A stretch of 64,000 nucleotides of DNA from positions 99,195-163,194 of the forward strand of contig NZ_FOQM01000016.1 of assembly GCF_900113735.1 (NCBI RefSeq). The letters run 5' to 3'. A model generated the notes under the pieces. It saw only the letters and a list, made by a program, of their open reading frames with translations. It had not been told where the DNA came from and searched no databases. The position numbers and the translations under genes were made by a program. The DNA is from Bradyrhizobium sp. Gha. Its GTDB lineage: Bacteria > Pseudomonadota > Alphaproteobacteria > Rhizobiales > Xanthobacteraceae. Of the stretch, positions 8,187 to 15,485 are shown piece by piece. Every line of letters begins with the position of its first letter. The stretch's first letter is position 1.

Positions 8187-9203
8187 CTATTCCGCCAGCG
8201 CGTTGTACTTCTTCAGCGACGCCTTCAACTCGGCGAGGGCAGCGTCGGGATCGATGCCGGCCTTTTTGGCACCTTCACCCCAGGTCTTGACCAGCGGCTC
8301 GGCCGCCTTCTTCCAGGCGGCGGTCTGGTCCGGTGTCAGCTTGTAGATCTCGTGACTTTCTTCCGCCTTCACCTTGTCGATTCCGGCATCCTCGAACTTG
8401 CCCCAGTGCTCGCCAACTACGCCGGCCATTTCGGTCGTGCAGTTCTTGTCGATCGCGGCCTTTTGCTTGTCGGACATCGCGTCGTACTTGTCCTTGTTCA
8501 TCACGAACACGAACGTGGTCGTGTAGAGTGGTGCGTCCATGTCGTACTTGGTCACCTTGTCGATGCCGAACAGCACCAGCGAGCCCCAGGGGAAGGTCAC
8601 CGCGTCGGCAACGCCGCGCTCGATGATGTCGCGCACTTCAGGTGCCGAGGACTGCACGTTGGTGCCCCCGAGCGCGGTCACGAAATTCGCCATGGTGGCA
8701 TGGGCGGGCCGGATCTTCATGCCCTTCACGTCCTCCGGCACCACGATTTTCTTGGTGCGGGAGTGGAACGAGGAAGGTGAGTGGACGAAGGCGAGGCAGT
8801 ATTTGACGTCCTTCATCTCCTTGGCTGCATATTTGCGATACCAGGCGTCCAGCCCCTCCGACCCGCCCTTGGCATCCGAGACCAGGAAGGGCAATTCGCC
8901 GGCGCCGATGATCGGGAAACGACCGGGCTGGTAGCCGGGATTGACATAGGTGACGTCGGCGATGCCGTCGCGGGCCATGTCGTAATGGTCGAAGGCCTTG
9001 CCGAGCTGCTGGGCCGGGAATACCTTGCCCGTGATGGTGCCGCCGGAGTCCTTGTTCACCGCGGCCACCCAGTCTTCCAGCGACTTTTGCAGCGGGTGCG
9101 AGGCCGGCACCCAGTGCGAGACCTTCAGATCGATGGTCTTGTCCTGCGCGAACGCAGGCGTCACGCTTGCTGCCAGCAGCAAAGCCAGACAGGCTTTCCT
9201 CAT
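8187..9203 (-). CDS. dctP: TRAP transporter substrate-binding protein (DctP)
   Basis: 338 residues from the ATG at 9203, chosen because it begins a clean signal peptide (MRKACLALLLAASVTPAFAQ) and has AGGGAGAG about 8 bp upstream; the longer frame adds 20 polar residues. The mature protein opens DLKVSHWVPASHPLQ and has KGMKIRP near the centre, both typical of DctP-type extracytoplasmic receptors. It captures the substrate in the periplasm for DctQM. First gene of the dctPQM-DUF3237 operon and divergent from pobA, so a 4-hydroxybenzoate- or phenylpropenoid-like ligand is plausible. Confidence 0.9.
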   Translation of the reverse strand: MRKACLALLLAASVTPAFAQDKTIDLKVSHWVPASHPLQKSLEDWVAAVNKDSGGTITGKVFPAQQLGKAFDHYDMARDGIADVTYVNPGYQPGRFPIIGAGELPFLVSDAKGGSEGLDAWYRKYAAKEMKDVKYCLAFVHSPSSFHSRTKKIVVPEDVKGMKIRPAHATMANFVTALGGTNVQSSAPEVRDIIERGVADAVTFPWGSLVLFGIDKVTKYDMDAPLYTTTFVFVMNKDKYDAMSDKQKAAIDKNCTTEMAGVVGEHWGKFEDAGIDKVKAEESHEIYKLTPDQTAAWKKAAEPLVKTWGEGAKKAGIDPDAALAELKASLKKYNALAE

Positions 9204-9251
9204 CACGTGTCTCTCCCTCATTGTGACGGCGGGCTTCGATGGCCCGGTTTC

Positions 9252-9273
9252 GTTAATTAACATGTTATCTAAC
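9252..9273. promoter_or_regulatory. Overlapping AT-rich palindromes before dctP
   Basis: GTTAATTAAC (9252-9261) and TAACATGTTA (9258-9267) are perfect overlapping palindromes, followed by GTTATCTAAC. They stand 49-70 bp before the dctP start in otherwise GC-rich DNA, so they probably hold an operator and part of the promoter. The half sites resemble those before the crotonase and pobA genes but are not the same arrangement. Confidence 0.4.
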
Positions 9274-9372
9274 TGGCTGGCGCGTTCAAGCCGGAACTGC
9301 TGCGTCGTCTACGTCAGTGATGCTGCATGGATTTGTCGCTGCCCCGGCGACCGGCCTCCCCTTTTTCCAACC

Positions 9373-9387
9373 GTTATATGATATAAT
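9373..9387. promoter_or_regulatory. Candidate operator before pobA
   Basis: GTTAT-ATGAT-ATAAT; within it TTATATGATATAA is a perfect palindrome around the central G. It lies 67 bp before the chosen pobA start. It matches the element before the crotonase operon at nine of ten arm positions, which suggests one regulator for both. Confidence 0.45.
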
Positions 9388-9454
9388 TATCCTGGGCGGA
9401 TCAACGCGACAAGCGAGCCGCGACGAAAGCCTACAGGATCGGGAGGAGCAAGTA

Positions 9455-10624
9455 TTGCGGACAAAAGTCGCAATCATCGGGGCCGGGCCGGCAGGATTGT
9501 TGCTTGGGCAACTTCTGCATCAATACGGTATCGACAACGTAATTCTCGAGCGGCAGAGCCCGGATTACGTGCTGGGTCGCATCCGTGCCGGCCTTCTGGA
9601 GCAGGGAACGGTTGGACTGCTCGACCAGATCGGCGCCGGCGCGCGGGCGCATGCCGAAGGGCTGTTGCATGAAGGCATCGAGCTTGCCTTCGCCGGCCAT
9701 CGGCATCGCATCGACATGAAGGCCGCGACCGGCAAGACGGTCATGATCTATGGCCAGACCGAGGTCACCCTCGACCTGATGGACGCGCGGAAAGCGGCCG
9801 GCCTCACCACCGTCTACGAGGCCAAGGATGTGCAGCCGCATGATTTTGATGGTAGCCGCCCGCGCGTAACCTGGGTCAAGGACGGCCTCACCCACACGCT
9901 CGATTGCGATTTCATCGCCGGCTGCGATGGCTTTCACGGTGTCAGCCGCGCCAGCGTACCCGCTTCGGCGATCGAGGAGTTCGAACGGGTCTATCCGTTC
10001 GGCTGGCTCGGTATCCTCTCGGAGACACCGCCGGTCAGTCACGAACTGATCTATTCCAACCATGCCCGCGGCTTTGCCCTCTGTACCATGCGATCGATGA
10101 AGCGCAGCCGCCATTACCTGCAGTGCTCGCTCGACGACCATGTCGATCAGTGGTCCGACGATCGCTTCTGGGACGAATTGAAGCGCCGGCTCGACCAGGA
10201 AGCGGCCGACAATCTGGTGACGGGCCCCTCGATCGAGAAGAGCATCGCGCCCTTGCGCAGCTTCGTCGCCGAGCCGATGCGTTTCGGCAAGCTGTTCCTG
10301 TGTGGCGATGCCGCCCACATCGTGCCGCCGACCGGCGCCAAGGGGCTGAACCTCGCGGCCAGCGATGCGCATTATCTGTCGAGCGCGCTCCGCGAGTTCT
10401 ACGACGAAAAATCGAGCGCCGGCATCGAGGGCTATTCCGCCAAGGCGCTGGCGCGGGTCTGGAAGGCCGTGCGCTTCTCCTGGTGGATGACCTCGATGCT
10501 GCACAAATTCCCCGACAATGGCAGCATCGGCGCGCGTATCCAGCTCGCAGAGCTCGACTATGTCACGCAGTCGCAGGCCGCGATGACGTCGCTGTCGGAG
10601 AATTACGTGGGCCTGCCGTTCTAG
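9455..10624 (+). CDS. pobA: 4-hydroxybenzoate 3-monooxygenase (PobA)
   Basis: 389 residues from a TTG start at 9455 with GGGAGGAG 6 bp upstream; this gives the standard PobA N-terminus (RTKVAIIGAGPAG) and length. The enzyme is a cytosolic FAD protein that hydroxylates 4-hydroxybenzoate to protocatechuate with NAD(P)H and oxygen. Visible motifs are the FAD loop GAGPAG (9-14), the DG motif CDGFHGVSR (157-165) and GDAAHIVPPTGAKG (284-297). Compared from memory with the Pseudomonas enzyme, Tyr200, Arg213, Tyr221, Pro292 and Tyr384 match active-site residues, while the substrate-carboxylate serine (212) is Thr211 here. Divergent from the TRAP operon. Confidence 0.95.
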   Translation: MRTKVAIIGAGPAGLLLGQLLHQYGIDNVILERQSPDYVLGRIRAGLLEQGTVGLLDQIGAGARAHAEGLLHEGIELAFAGHRHRIDMKAATGKTVMIYGQTEVTLDLMDARKAAGLTTVYEAKDVQPHDFDGSRPRVTWVKDGLTHTLDCDFIAGCDGFHGVSRASVPASAIEEFERVYPFGWLGILSETPPVSHELIYSNHARGFALCTMRSMKRSRHYLQCSLDDHVDQWSDDRFWDELKRRLDQEAADNLVTGPSIEKSIAPLRSFVAEPMRFGKLFLCGDAAHIVPPTGAKGLNLAASDAHYLSSALREFYDEKSSAGIEGYSAKALARVWKAVRFSWWMTSMLHKFPDNGSIGARIQLAELDYVTQSQAAMTSLSENYVGLPF

Positions 10625-10640
10625 GAATGGTGCTCTACGT

Positions 10641-10670
10641 CATTGCGAGCGAAGCGCTTCGCTTGCAATG
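10641..10670. repeat. Short copy of the CATTGCGAGCGAAGC dispersed palindrome
   Basis: CATTGCGAGCGAAGC / GCTTCGCTTGCAATG, a near-perfect 15-bp inverted repeat directly after pobA. The outer arm CATTGCGAGCG also occurs at 47.15, 50.47, 62.55 and 63.64 kb. It could double as the pobA transcript end. Confidence 0.75.
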
Positions 10671-10787
10671 ACGGGAGTGGGCGCGTTTCAAGCACCCGCG
10701 CAAATCCCGTTTAAAACTTTGTAATTGATGCGTCCGTCACATCCATCGCGTTCAATGGCAACAATCATTGCAACGCATGGGACTGAC

Positions 10788-11201
10788 ATGCCTGATATTC
10801 CCGACGGCTTCGAGCCGCTCTCCCGCAAGAGTCCGCTCACCGAACCCTGGGAGCCGCTCTACGCAAAGAAAACGGAGAGGACCGTTTTCATCGGCCTCCG
10901 GTTGGCAAGGCCACACACCAATGGTCGTGGTCTGATCCATGGCGGTCTGATCGCCGCGCTCGCCGACAATGCCATGGGCTACAGTTGCGCGCAGGCGACG
11001 GGCTGGACGATTTCGTTCGTGACGGTTTCGCTGTCGATCGATTTCGTCGGCTCCGCGGAGATCGGCCAATGGTGCTCGATCGAGAGCGACGTGATCAAGA
11101 CCGGCAAGACGATCTGTTTCGCGCAAAGCCTCATCAAGGCCGACGGCGTCGTGATCGCGCGGGCGAGCGGGACGTTTCGGGTGGTGCCCAAGAAAGGGTG
11201 A
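10788..11201 (+). CDS. PaaI-type acyl-CoA thioesterase (hotdog fold)
   Basis: 137 residues from the ATG at 10788 (in-frame ATGs at 10728 and 10755 are possible but lack a good ribosome site). GRGLIHGGLIAALADNAMGYS is the PaaI/YbgC-like hotdog core, in which the HGG loop and the following acidic residue form the active site. It would hydrolyse an aromatic or medium acyl-CoA in the cytosol. It follows pobA on the same strand but a palindromic repeat stands between them, so co-transcription is uncertain. It could act as a CoA-releasing safety valve for the pathway; this is inference. Confidence 0.75.
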   Translation: MPDIPDGFEPLSRKSPLTEPWEPLYAKKTERTVFIGLRLARPHTNGRGLIHGGLIAALADNAMGYSCAQATGWTISFVTVSLSIDFVGSAEIGQWCSIESDVIKTGKTICFAQSLIKADGVVIARASGTFRVVPKKG

Positions 11202-11210
11202 TGCTCCCTC

Positions 11211-11341
11211 GTGTCCCGGACGCGGTGCGGCGCGAAGTGCCGCTCCGCAGAGCCGGGACCCATGTCTTGACGGATACCAGGCCGCCTTCTGGGTTCCGGC
11301 TCAGCGCAGCAACGGTACGCGTTGCAGCGCGTCCGGAACAC
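11211..11341. repeat. 131-bp fold-back intergenic element
   Basis: Outer arms GTGTCCCGGACGCG (11211-11224) and CGCGTCCGGAACAC (near 11328-11341) pair with one mismatch; inner arms GAGCCGGGACCCA and TGGGTTCCGGCTC also pair. The whole piece folds back on itself and fills the gap between convergent genes. It looks like a dispersed intergenic repeat of Bradyrhizobium and encodes nothing convincing. Confidence 0.65.
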
Positions 11342-11346
11342 AGCCA

Positions 11347-12237
11347 CTACCCAAACCGCCAATCGGCCGTCTCCACCACGAGATCGATGAACGCGCGCAC
11401 CTTGGCCGAGAGCAGGCGCGAGGTTGGATAGACGATGTGAATCGGCAGCGCCGGCTGCTCGTATTTCACCAGCAAAATCTTCAGCCGTCCGCGCTTCAGC
11501 CCGTCTGCGGCCTGATAGGCCAGCACGCGCGTGATGCCGCCGCCGGCCTCGGCATATTGCAGGGCGGCATCGGCGCTGTTGCTGGTGAATCGCGGCGACG
11601 GCGTCACCTCGAGGTCGCGGCCGCCTTGCGCGAAGCGCCACGCCGTCGCGGGACCGAACAGGATGGTCCGATGCTCGGTCAGCGCCTCCGGCGTCTTCGG
11701 CTCGCCATGGCGCTTGAGATAGCCCGGCGCTGCCACCGTGATCCGCCGCATCTCGCCGACCTGGCGCGCGACCAGGGAGGAGTCGGCGAGGTGGCCGATC
11801 CGTACCGCGGCATCGACAGCGTCTTCCACGAGGTTGACGAGGTTATCCGATAGCCGGAGTTCGCAGGCCACGCCGGCATAACGCTTCAGATAGGCGGTCA
11901 TGACCGGACTGACATGCAGCCGGCCGAAGCCGACCGGCGCCGACACCACGAGGCGCCCGCTTGGCCGGTTGCGCTCCTCCCGCGCGGAGCCGTCGGCTTC
12001 CTCGACATCGGCGAGGATCCGCCGGACGCGTTCCAGATAGCGCGTCCCGACGTCGGTCAGTCTCACCTGCCGCGTGGTCCGTTGCAGCAGCCTTGCGCCG
12101 AGATGCTCTTCAAGCGACGCGATCAGTCGCGTCACCGCCGAGGGCGACAGCCGCAATTTTCGCGCTGCCGGCGCGAAGCCACGCAGGTCGGCGACGGTGA
12201 CGAAGACGTGCATGGCTTCCAGCCGGTCCATCCGCAT
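11347..12237 (-). CDS. LysR-family transcriptional regulator
   Basis: 296 residues. The first 60 carry the LysR winged helix (FVTVADLRGFAPAARKLRLS, then PSAVTRLIASLEEHLGARLL), followed by the linker helix and a periplasmic-binding-like effector domain. The CrgA/PecT-type sequence (QRTTRQVRLTDVG) belongs to the large group of LysR proteins with aromatic or oxidised effectors. The gene is divergent from a PNPOx-fold protein, the usual LysR layout, and an inverted repeat lies across its 5' end, so that neighbour is the likely target. ATG 12231 is an alternative start. The effector is not known. Confidence 0.9.
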   Translation of the reverse strand: MRMDRLEAMHVFVTVADLRGFAPAARKLRLSPSAVTRLIASLEEHLGARLLQRTTRQVRLTDVGTRYLERVRRILADVEEADGSAREERNRPSGRLVVSAPVGFGRLHVSPVMTAYLKRYAGVACELRLSDNLVNLVEDAVDAAVRIGHLADSSLVARQVGEMRRITVAAPGYLKRHGEPKTPEALTEHRTILFGPATAWRFAQGGRDLEVTPSPRFTSNSADAALQYAEAGGGITRVLAYQAADGLKRGRLKILLVKYEQPALPIHIVYPTSRLLSAKVRAFIDLVVETADWRFG

Positions 12238-12259
12238 TATTGCATATGGCGCAATGATG
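12235..12259. promoter_or_regulatory. Inverted repeat at the LysR 5' end, candidate autoregulatory site
   Basis: CATTATTGC and GCAATGATG form 9-bp arms with one mismatch and a 7-bp spacer. The site is in the divergent region and covers the LysR start codon, where a LysR protein would bind to repress itself and control the gene at 12354. Confidence 0.4.
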
Positions 12260-12353
12260 AAGTGTCAACAGGTAAGATTGTTTTGATAGGTGGAAGGTCC
12301 ATTTTAGCCGCCGATAGACGCAGCAATGCGCCGGAATTTCAGGAGATGTTCCG

Positions 12354-12983
12354 ATGACGGCAACTCACGCCTACGCCAGCGATGTCGCCTTCTCGCCGGC
12401 AGTAAAATCGATCCAGACCCGAAAGGGGTCGCGCGCAGGCTATGCCCAGGCCGAGCAGCGGGGGTGGCGCACCGAGGTCGATGAGAATCTCGCGGCTTTT
12501 CTTGCGGATGCCAATAGCTTCTATTTCGCCACGGCCTCGGCCGACGGCCAACCCTATATCCAGCATCGCGGCGGGCCGAAGGGCTTTTTGAAGGTCTTGG
12601 ACAAGCAAACGCTGGCCTTTGCGGACTACGCGGGCAACCGGCAATACGTCACTCAGGGTAATCTCTCCGAGAATTCCAGGGCCTACATCTTTGTCATGGA
12701 TTACGCCCATCGCCGCCGGGTGAAGATCTGGGGCGAGGCACGGGTGGTCGAGGATGACGATGCGCTGACGGATGCGCTGATGCCGAAGGGCTATCGCGCC
12801 CGGCCGGAGCAGGTGATCGTATTCAAGATCGCCGCCTGGGACACCAACTGCCCGCAGCACATTCCGCAAAAGTTCGACGCCCCCGATGTGGCGGCGGCGC
12901 TGGCGGCAAGAGACCAGCGCATTGCGGAGCTCGAGGCGCAGCTTGCCGAGCTGAAGGGGCAGGCAACGGCAGAACGGGGCTAA
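12354..12983 (+). CDS. Pyridoxamine 5'-phosphate oxidase-fold (FMN-binding) protein
   Basis: 209 residues with AGGAG 7 bp before the ATG. The core FYFATASADGQPYIQHRGGPKGFLKVLDKQTLAFADYAGNRQ region is the split-barrel flavin-binding fold of PNPOx-like proteins, and a C-terminal coiled segment (about 180-205, rich in Ala, Glu, Gln and Leu) follows. Such proteins bind FMN or F420 and act as oxidoreductases of unknown substrate. The pattern is close to the pyridoxamine oxidase-related proteins commonly controlled by a divergent LysR regulator. The stop overlaps the end of the convergent AbrB-like gene by 4 bp. Confidence 0.8.
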   Translation: MTATHAYASDVAFSPAVKSIQTRKGSRAGYAQAEQRGWRTEVDENLAAFLADANSFYFATASADGQPYIQHRGGPKGFLKVLDKQTLAFADYAGNRQYVTQGNLSENSRAYIFVMDYAHRRRVKIWGEARVVEDDDALTDALMPKGYRARPEQVIVFKIAAWDTNCPQHIPQKFDAPDVAAALAARDQRIAELEAQLAELKGQATAERG

Positions 12984-14068
12984 TCGTCGACGTCGTCCTG
13001 CGTGCGGCCGAACAGGTGCACGATCCCAGGTGTCGCGATGGTCACGAACACGAAGCGCGAGAGGTGATGGGCGCCGACGAAGATCGGGTCGATGTGCAGC
13101 GTGAGCGCCAGGGCCAGCATTGCGTCCATTGCGCCGGGTGCGAAGGCGACGACGACGTCGGAGAACTTCACCTGGGTGGTGAGCGCGACGATGCCGACGA
13201 AGACCGCGGACACGGCGATGGCCACGGCAAACGAGCCCAGCGCGGCGTTGATGTGGCCGGCCAGCGTCTTGATCCGCATCCGGGCGAAGCGGCTGCCGAT
13301 CAGCGCGCCAATGCCGACCAGCGACACGCCGCGGACCCAGTTCGGAAGACCGCCGTCGACCCAGCCGGCGCCATGCAGCACGCTCGAGGCGATCATCGCC
13401 CCGAACATCCAGCTCGCCGGAAACCTGATCAGCCGCAGCACCAGCGATGCCGCCAGCGAAGCGGCGACCAGTTCCAGAAGATCGAGCGGTGAAGCGATCG
13501 TCGTTGTCAGCGACGGTCCGACAGAGGGCGCGATGCCCGCGATTGCCAGCACCATCGGCAGCGCCGCCGTGAGGATGATCACGCGCATGGTCTGCACCAC
13601 CGCGATTCCAGGCAGATCGGCGCCGCGCTCAACTGCCAGGATGGAGATCTGCGACAGCGCCCCGGGGCTTCCCGCAAGGAAGGCCGAGGTGCGGTCCCAG
13701 CCATGGACGCGCTGAAGGTAATAGCTCGAGCCGAAAGTCGAGCAGAAGGTGGCGAGCGCCAGGAGCCCGATGGTCAGCGGATAGGCGCTGACCTGTTGGA
13801 TCAGGTGACGGGAGACCACGGAGCCCAGCGAAATCCCGAGCAGCACCAGCACCGTCTGGGTCAGGAGCGCCGGCACCGCAACCTGGCGTCCGGCTATCGC
13901 GGCGATCCCGACCGCGATCATCGATCCGGAGATCAAACCGCCCGGCAAGCCCGCGGCCAGAAAGGCCAATCCGCCGGCGGCACCGATGACGAGCGTCTCC
14001 GCAGTGCTCAAAAACTTGGCACGGCTCGGCCATTCGAACGGAAGGAGGGAGGCGGTGATTTGCTTCAC
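12980..14068 (-). CDS. AbrB-family membrane protein (ammonia monooxygenase-type)
   Basis: 362 residues with about ten hydrophobic segments. Two halves share the GLPGGLISGSMIAVG and ASWMFGAMIASSVLHG type motif, the duplicated AbrB membrane domain that databases label AbrB or putative ammonia monooxygenase. Despite the name it is not the Bacillus DNA-binding AbrB and there is no evidence for ammonia oxidation. It may be a transporter. It is monocistronic, converging with the PNPOx-like gene (4-bp overlap). Confidence 0.8.
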   Translation of the reverse strand: MKQITASLLPFEWPSRAKFLSTAETLVIGAAGGLAFLAAGLPGGLISGSMIAVGIAAIAGRQVAVPALLTQTVLVLLGISLGSVVSRHLIQQVSAYPLTIGLLALATFCSTFGSSYYLQRVHGWDRTSAFLAGSPGALSQISILAVERGADLPGIAVVQTMRVIILTAALPMVLAIAGIAPSVGPSLTTTIASPLDLLELVAASLAASLVLRLIRFPASWMFGAMIASSVLHGAGWVDGGLPNWVRGVSLVGIGALIGSRFARMRIKTLAGHINAALGSFAVAIAVSAVFVGIVALTTQVKFSDVVVAFAPGAMDAMLALALTLHIDPIFVGAHHLSRFVFVTIATPGIVHLFGRTQDDVDD

Positions 14069-14168
14069 GCCGCCTTATCGCAAATCGGCGAGAGGCGCAC
14101 AATTGCGGGCTCGTCATGCCGCAATGCGCGCGCCTCTCGCCAAAGGCGAGGAGAGAAATGTGACGGAT

Positions 14169-14447
14169 TTACTTCTTGTCGGCGGCGGCGGCGGCAGGCG
14201 CGGCGCCGGCCTTGGCGGTCTTGATGCACTCGGAGCGGAATTTCTTGCGCTCCTTGCCGTGCAGGCCCTTGGCGTCCGCCTGCTTGGAGCATTCGAGGGA
14301 TTCGGCCGAGTGCTCCTTCGGCGCCTTCTTGTCGGCGGTCGTGGTGGCATCGGTCTTGGCGGCCGGCGCCGCGGTCTGGGCGTAAGCCGTGCCGGTGGCG
14401 AACAGGGAGGCAATGGCAACGACGGCGAGGCGGGAGGCGAGGGTCAT
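14169..14447 (-). CDS. PsiF-repeat secreted small protein
   Basis: 92 residues from the ATG at 14447, which begins a Sec signal (SRLAVVAIASLFATGTAYAQ). After an Ala/Lys/Thr-rich stretch there is one PsiF-type repeat, ECSKQADAKGLHGKERKKF, ending RSEC, with two cysteines 21 residues apart that probably form a disulfide in the periplasm. A lysine/alanine-rich tail follows. PsiF was named as phosphate-starvation inducible in E. coli but has no known activity. It is divergent from another secreted cysteine-motif protein at 14636. Confidence 0.8.
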   Translation of the reverse strand: MTLASRLAVVAIASLFATGTAYAQTAAPAAKTDATTTADKKAPKEHSAESLECSKQADAKGLHGKERKKFRSECIKTAKAGAAPAAAAADKK

Positions 14448-14635
14448 GGTGTTGCACTCTTCTTGCGGGAATTGCGAAGGGACGCAAACCTCGGCCCGCG
14501 TTGCTGAACGCGACATGAATAATCTGAACGGCGCGGGCACTATATTTTGGCCCCGGCCCCCATCGCTTCCTTGTCGGAAGGCGTCGACACGCTAGGATAG
14601 CAACCCTCGTTTTGCTTCCCGGAGGGAGACCAAGG

Positions 14636-15124
14636 ATGACCATTCAAGCCAAATTGTTGTGTGCAATTGCGGTGTCGGGCGTTGCCGCGCTGGTGGCGAG
14701 CGCGCCGGCCCAGGCGCTGACCTCGCAGGAGTGCAGCGCGAAATATCAGGCGGCCAAGAAGGACGGCTCGCTCGGTACCATGAAGTGGAATGACTTCCGC
14801 AAGGCCCAGTGCGGGGCTGATGCGACGCCGGCCGCTGCACCGGCTGCGGCCGCGCCTGCGCCTGCTGCCGAGCCGAAGCAGGCCAAGAAGGAGGCAGCGC
14901 CCGCTGCTGCTCCGGCGCCGGCCGTGCCAGCCGGCCCCGCGATCTTCCCGAACGCGGTCGATCCGAAATATGCCAAGGAGACGGCCGGCAAGGCGCGCCT
15001 GCACACCTGTGTCGACCAGTACAACGCCAACAAGGCCACCAATGGCAATGGCGGCATGAAGTGGATCGAAAAGGGCGGCGGCTATTACAGCGAATGCAAC
15101 AAGAAGCTGAAAGGCGCCGCCTGA
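14636..15124 (+). CDS. Secreted protein with two PsiF-like cysteine repeats and an Ala/Pro/Lys linker
   Basis: 162 residues from the ATG at 14636 (GGAGGGAG about 9 bp upstream), with a signal peptide cleaved near AQA-27. Residues 33-59 and 125-154 are similar: each opens with Cys, has Tyr four residues on, Lys eight on, Met-Lys-Trp sixteen on, and closes with Cys. Between them lies a low-complexity linker of about 40 residues of Ala, Pro and Lys. The first repeat also resembles the PsiF repeat of the divergent neighbour. Function unknown; a periplasmic or envelope-associated role with two disulfides is inferred. Confidence 0.75.
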   Translation: MTIQAKLLCAIAVSGVAALVASAPAQALTSQECSAKYQAAKKDGSLGTMKWNDFRKAQCGADATPAAAPAAAAPAPAAEPKQAKKEAAPAAAPAPAVPAGPAIFPNAVDPKYAKETAGKARLHTCVDQYNANKATNGNGGMKWIEKGGGYYSECNKKLKGAA

Positions 15125-15143
15125 GGTTTCGAAATGACGCCGA

Positions 15144-15164
15144 GGCCGGAGCCAAGCTCCGGCC
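15144..15164 (+). terminator. Probable terminator of the 14.6-kb gene
   Basis: GGCCGGAGC / GCTCCGGCC, a perfect 9-bp stem with a CAA loop, 19 bp past the stop codon and followed by ACTTGTTTAGT. The tail is only moderately T-rich. Confidence 0.65.
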
Positions 15165-15485
15165 ACTTGTTTAGTCCAATGGCCTCTCGGCCAGTTTCGG
15201 CACCAGCTGCGATCGCTTCCGCGGGCCCACTGCCGGATCGCGAGCTCGGTAGATCCGGCCGCGACCCAGACGTCGCTCTTGCGTCATTCATGAAGGAAGA
15301 CTCGCTTTTCAGGCGACGAATACGATCCAGGCCTAGCCTGAACGGCCCCATGCACTCGTTCGCGGAGCCCGCCCGCCGCCACGCTGCTGCTGCGATGACA
15401 TCGTCCCCGTGACACTCTATATGGGGCGTAACATTTCCCGGTTCCGACGCGTATCTGCAGAGATGGGACCGAAACGGGACGAGAT
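15165..15485. other. Non-coding gap before the DsbA-like gene
   Basis: About 320 bp between the terminator and the ATG at 15486. Short frames on both strands have no recognisable protein, no ribosome site and poor composition. It should contain the promoter of the DsbA-like gene, but no clear -35/-10 pair was identified by eye. Confidence 0.5.

Noticed and set aside
12980..14068. AbrB label read as a DNA-binding regulator
   Set aside because: The sequence is almost entirely membrane helices. It belongs to the unrelated membrane AbrB family.
15134..15412. 92-codon frame in the gap before the DsbA-like gene
   Set aside because: Starts inside a terminator hairpin, no ribosome site, and no resemblance to known proteins.
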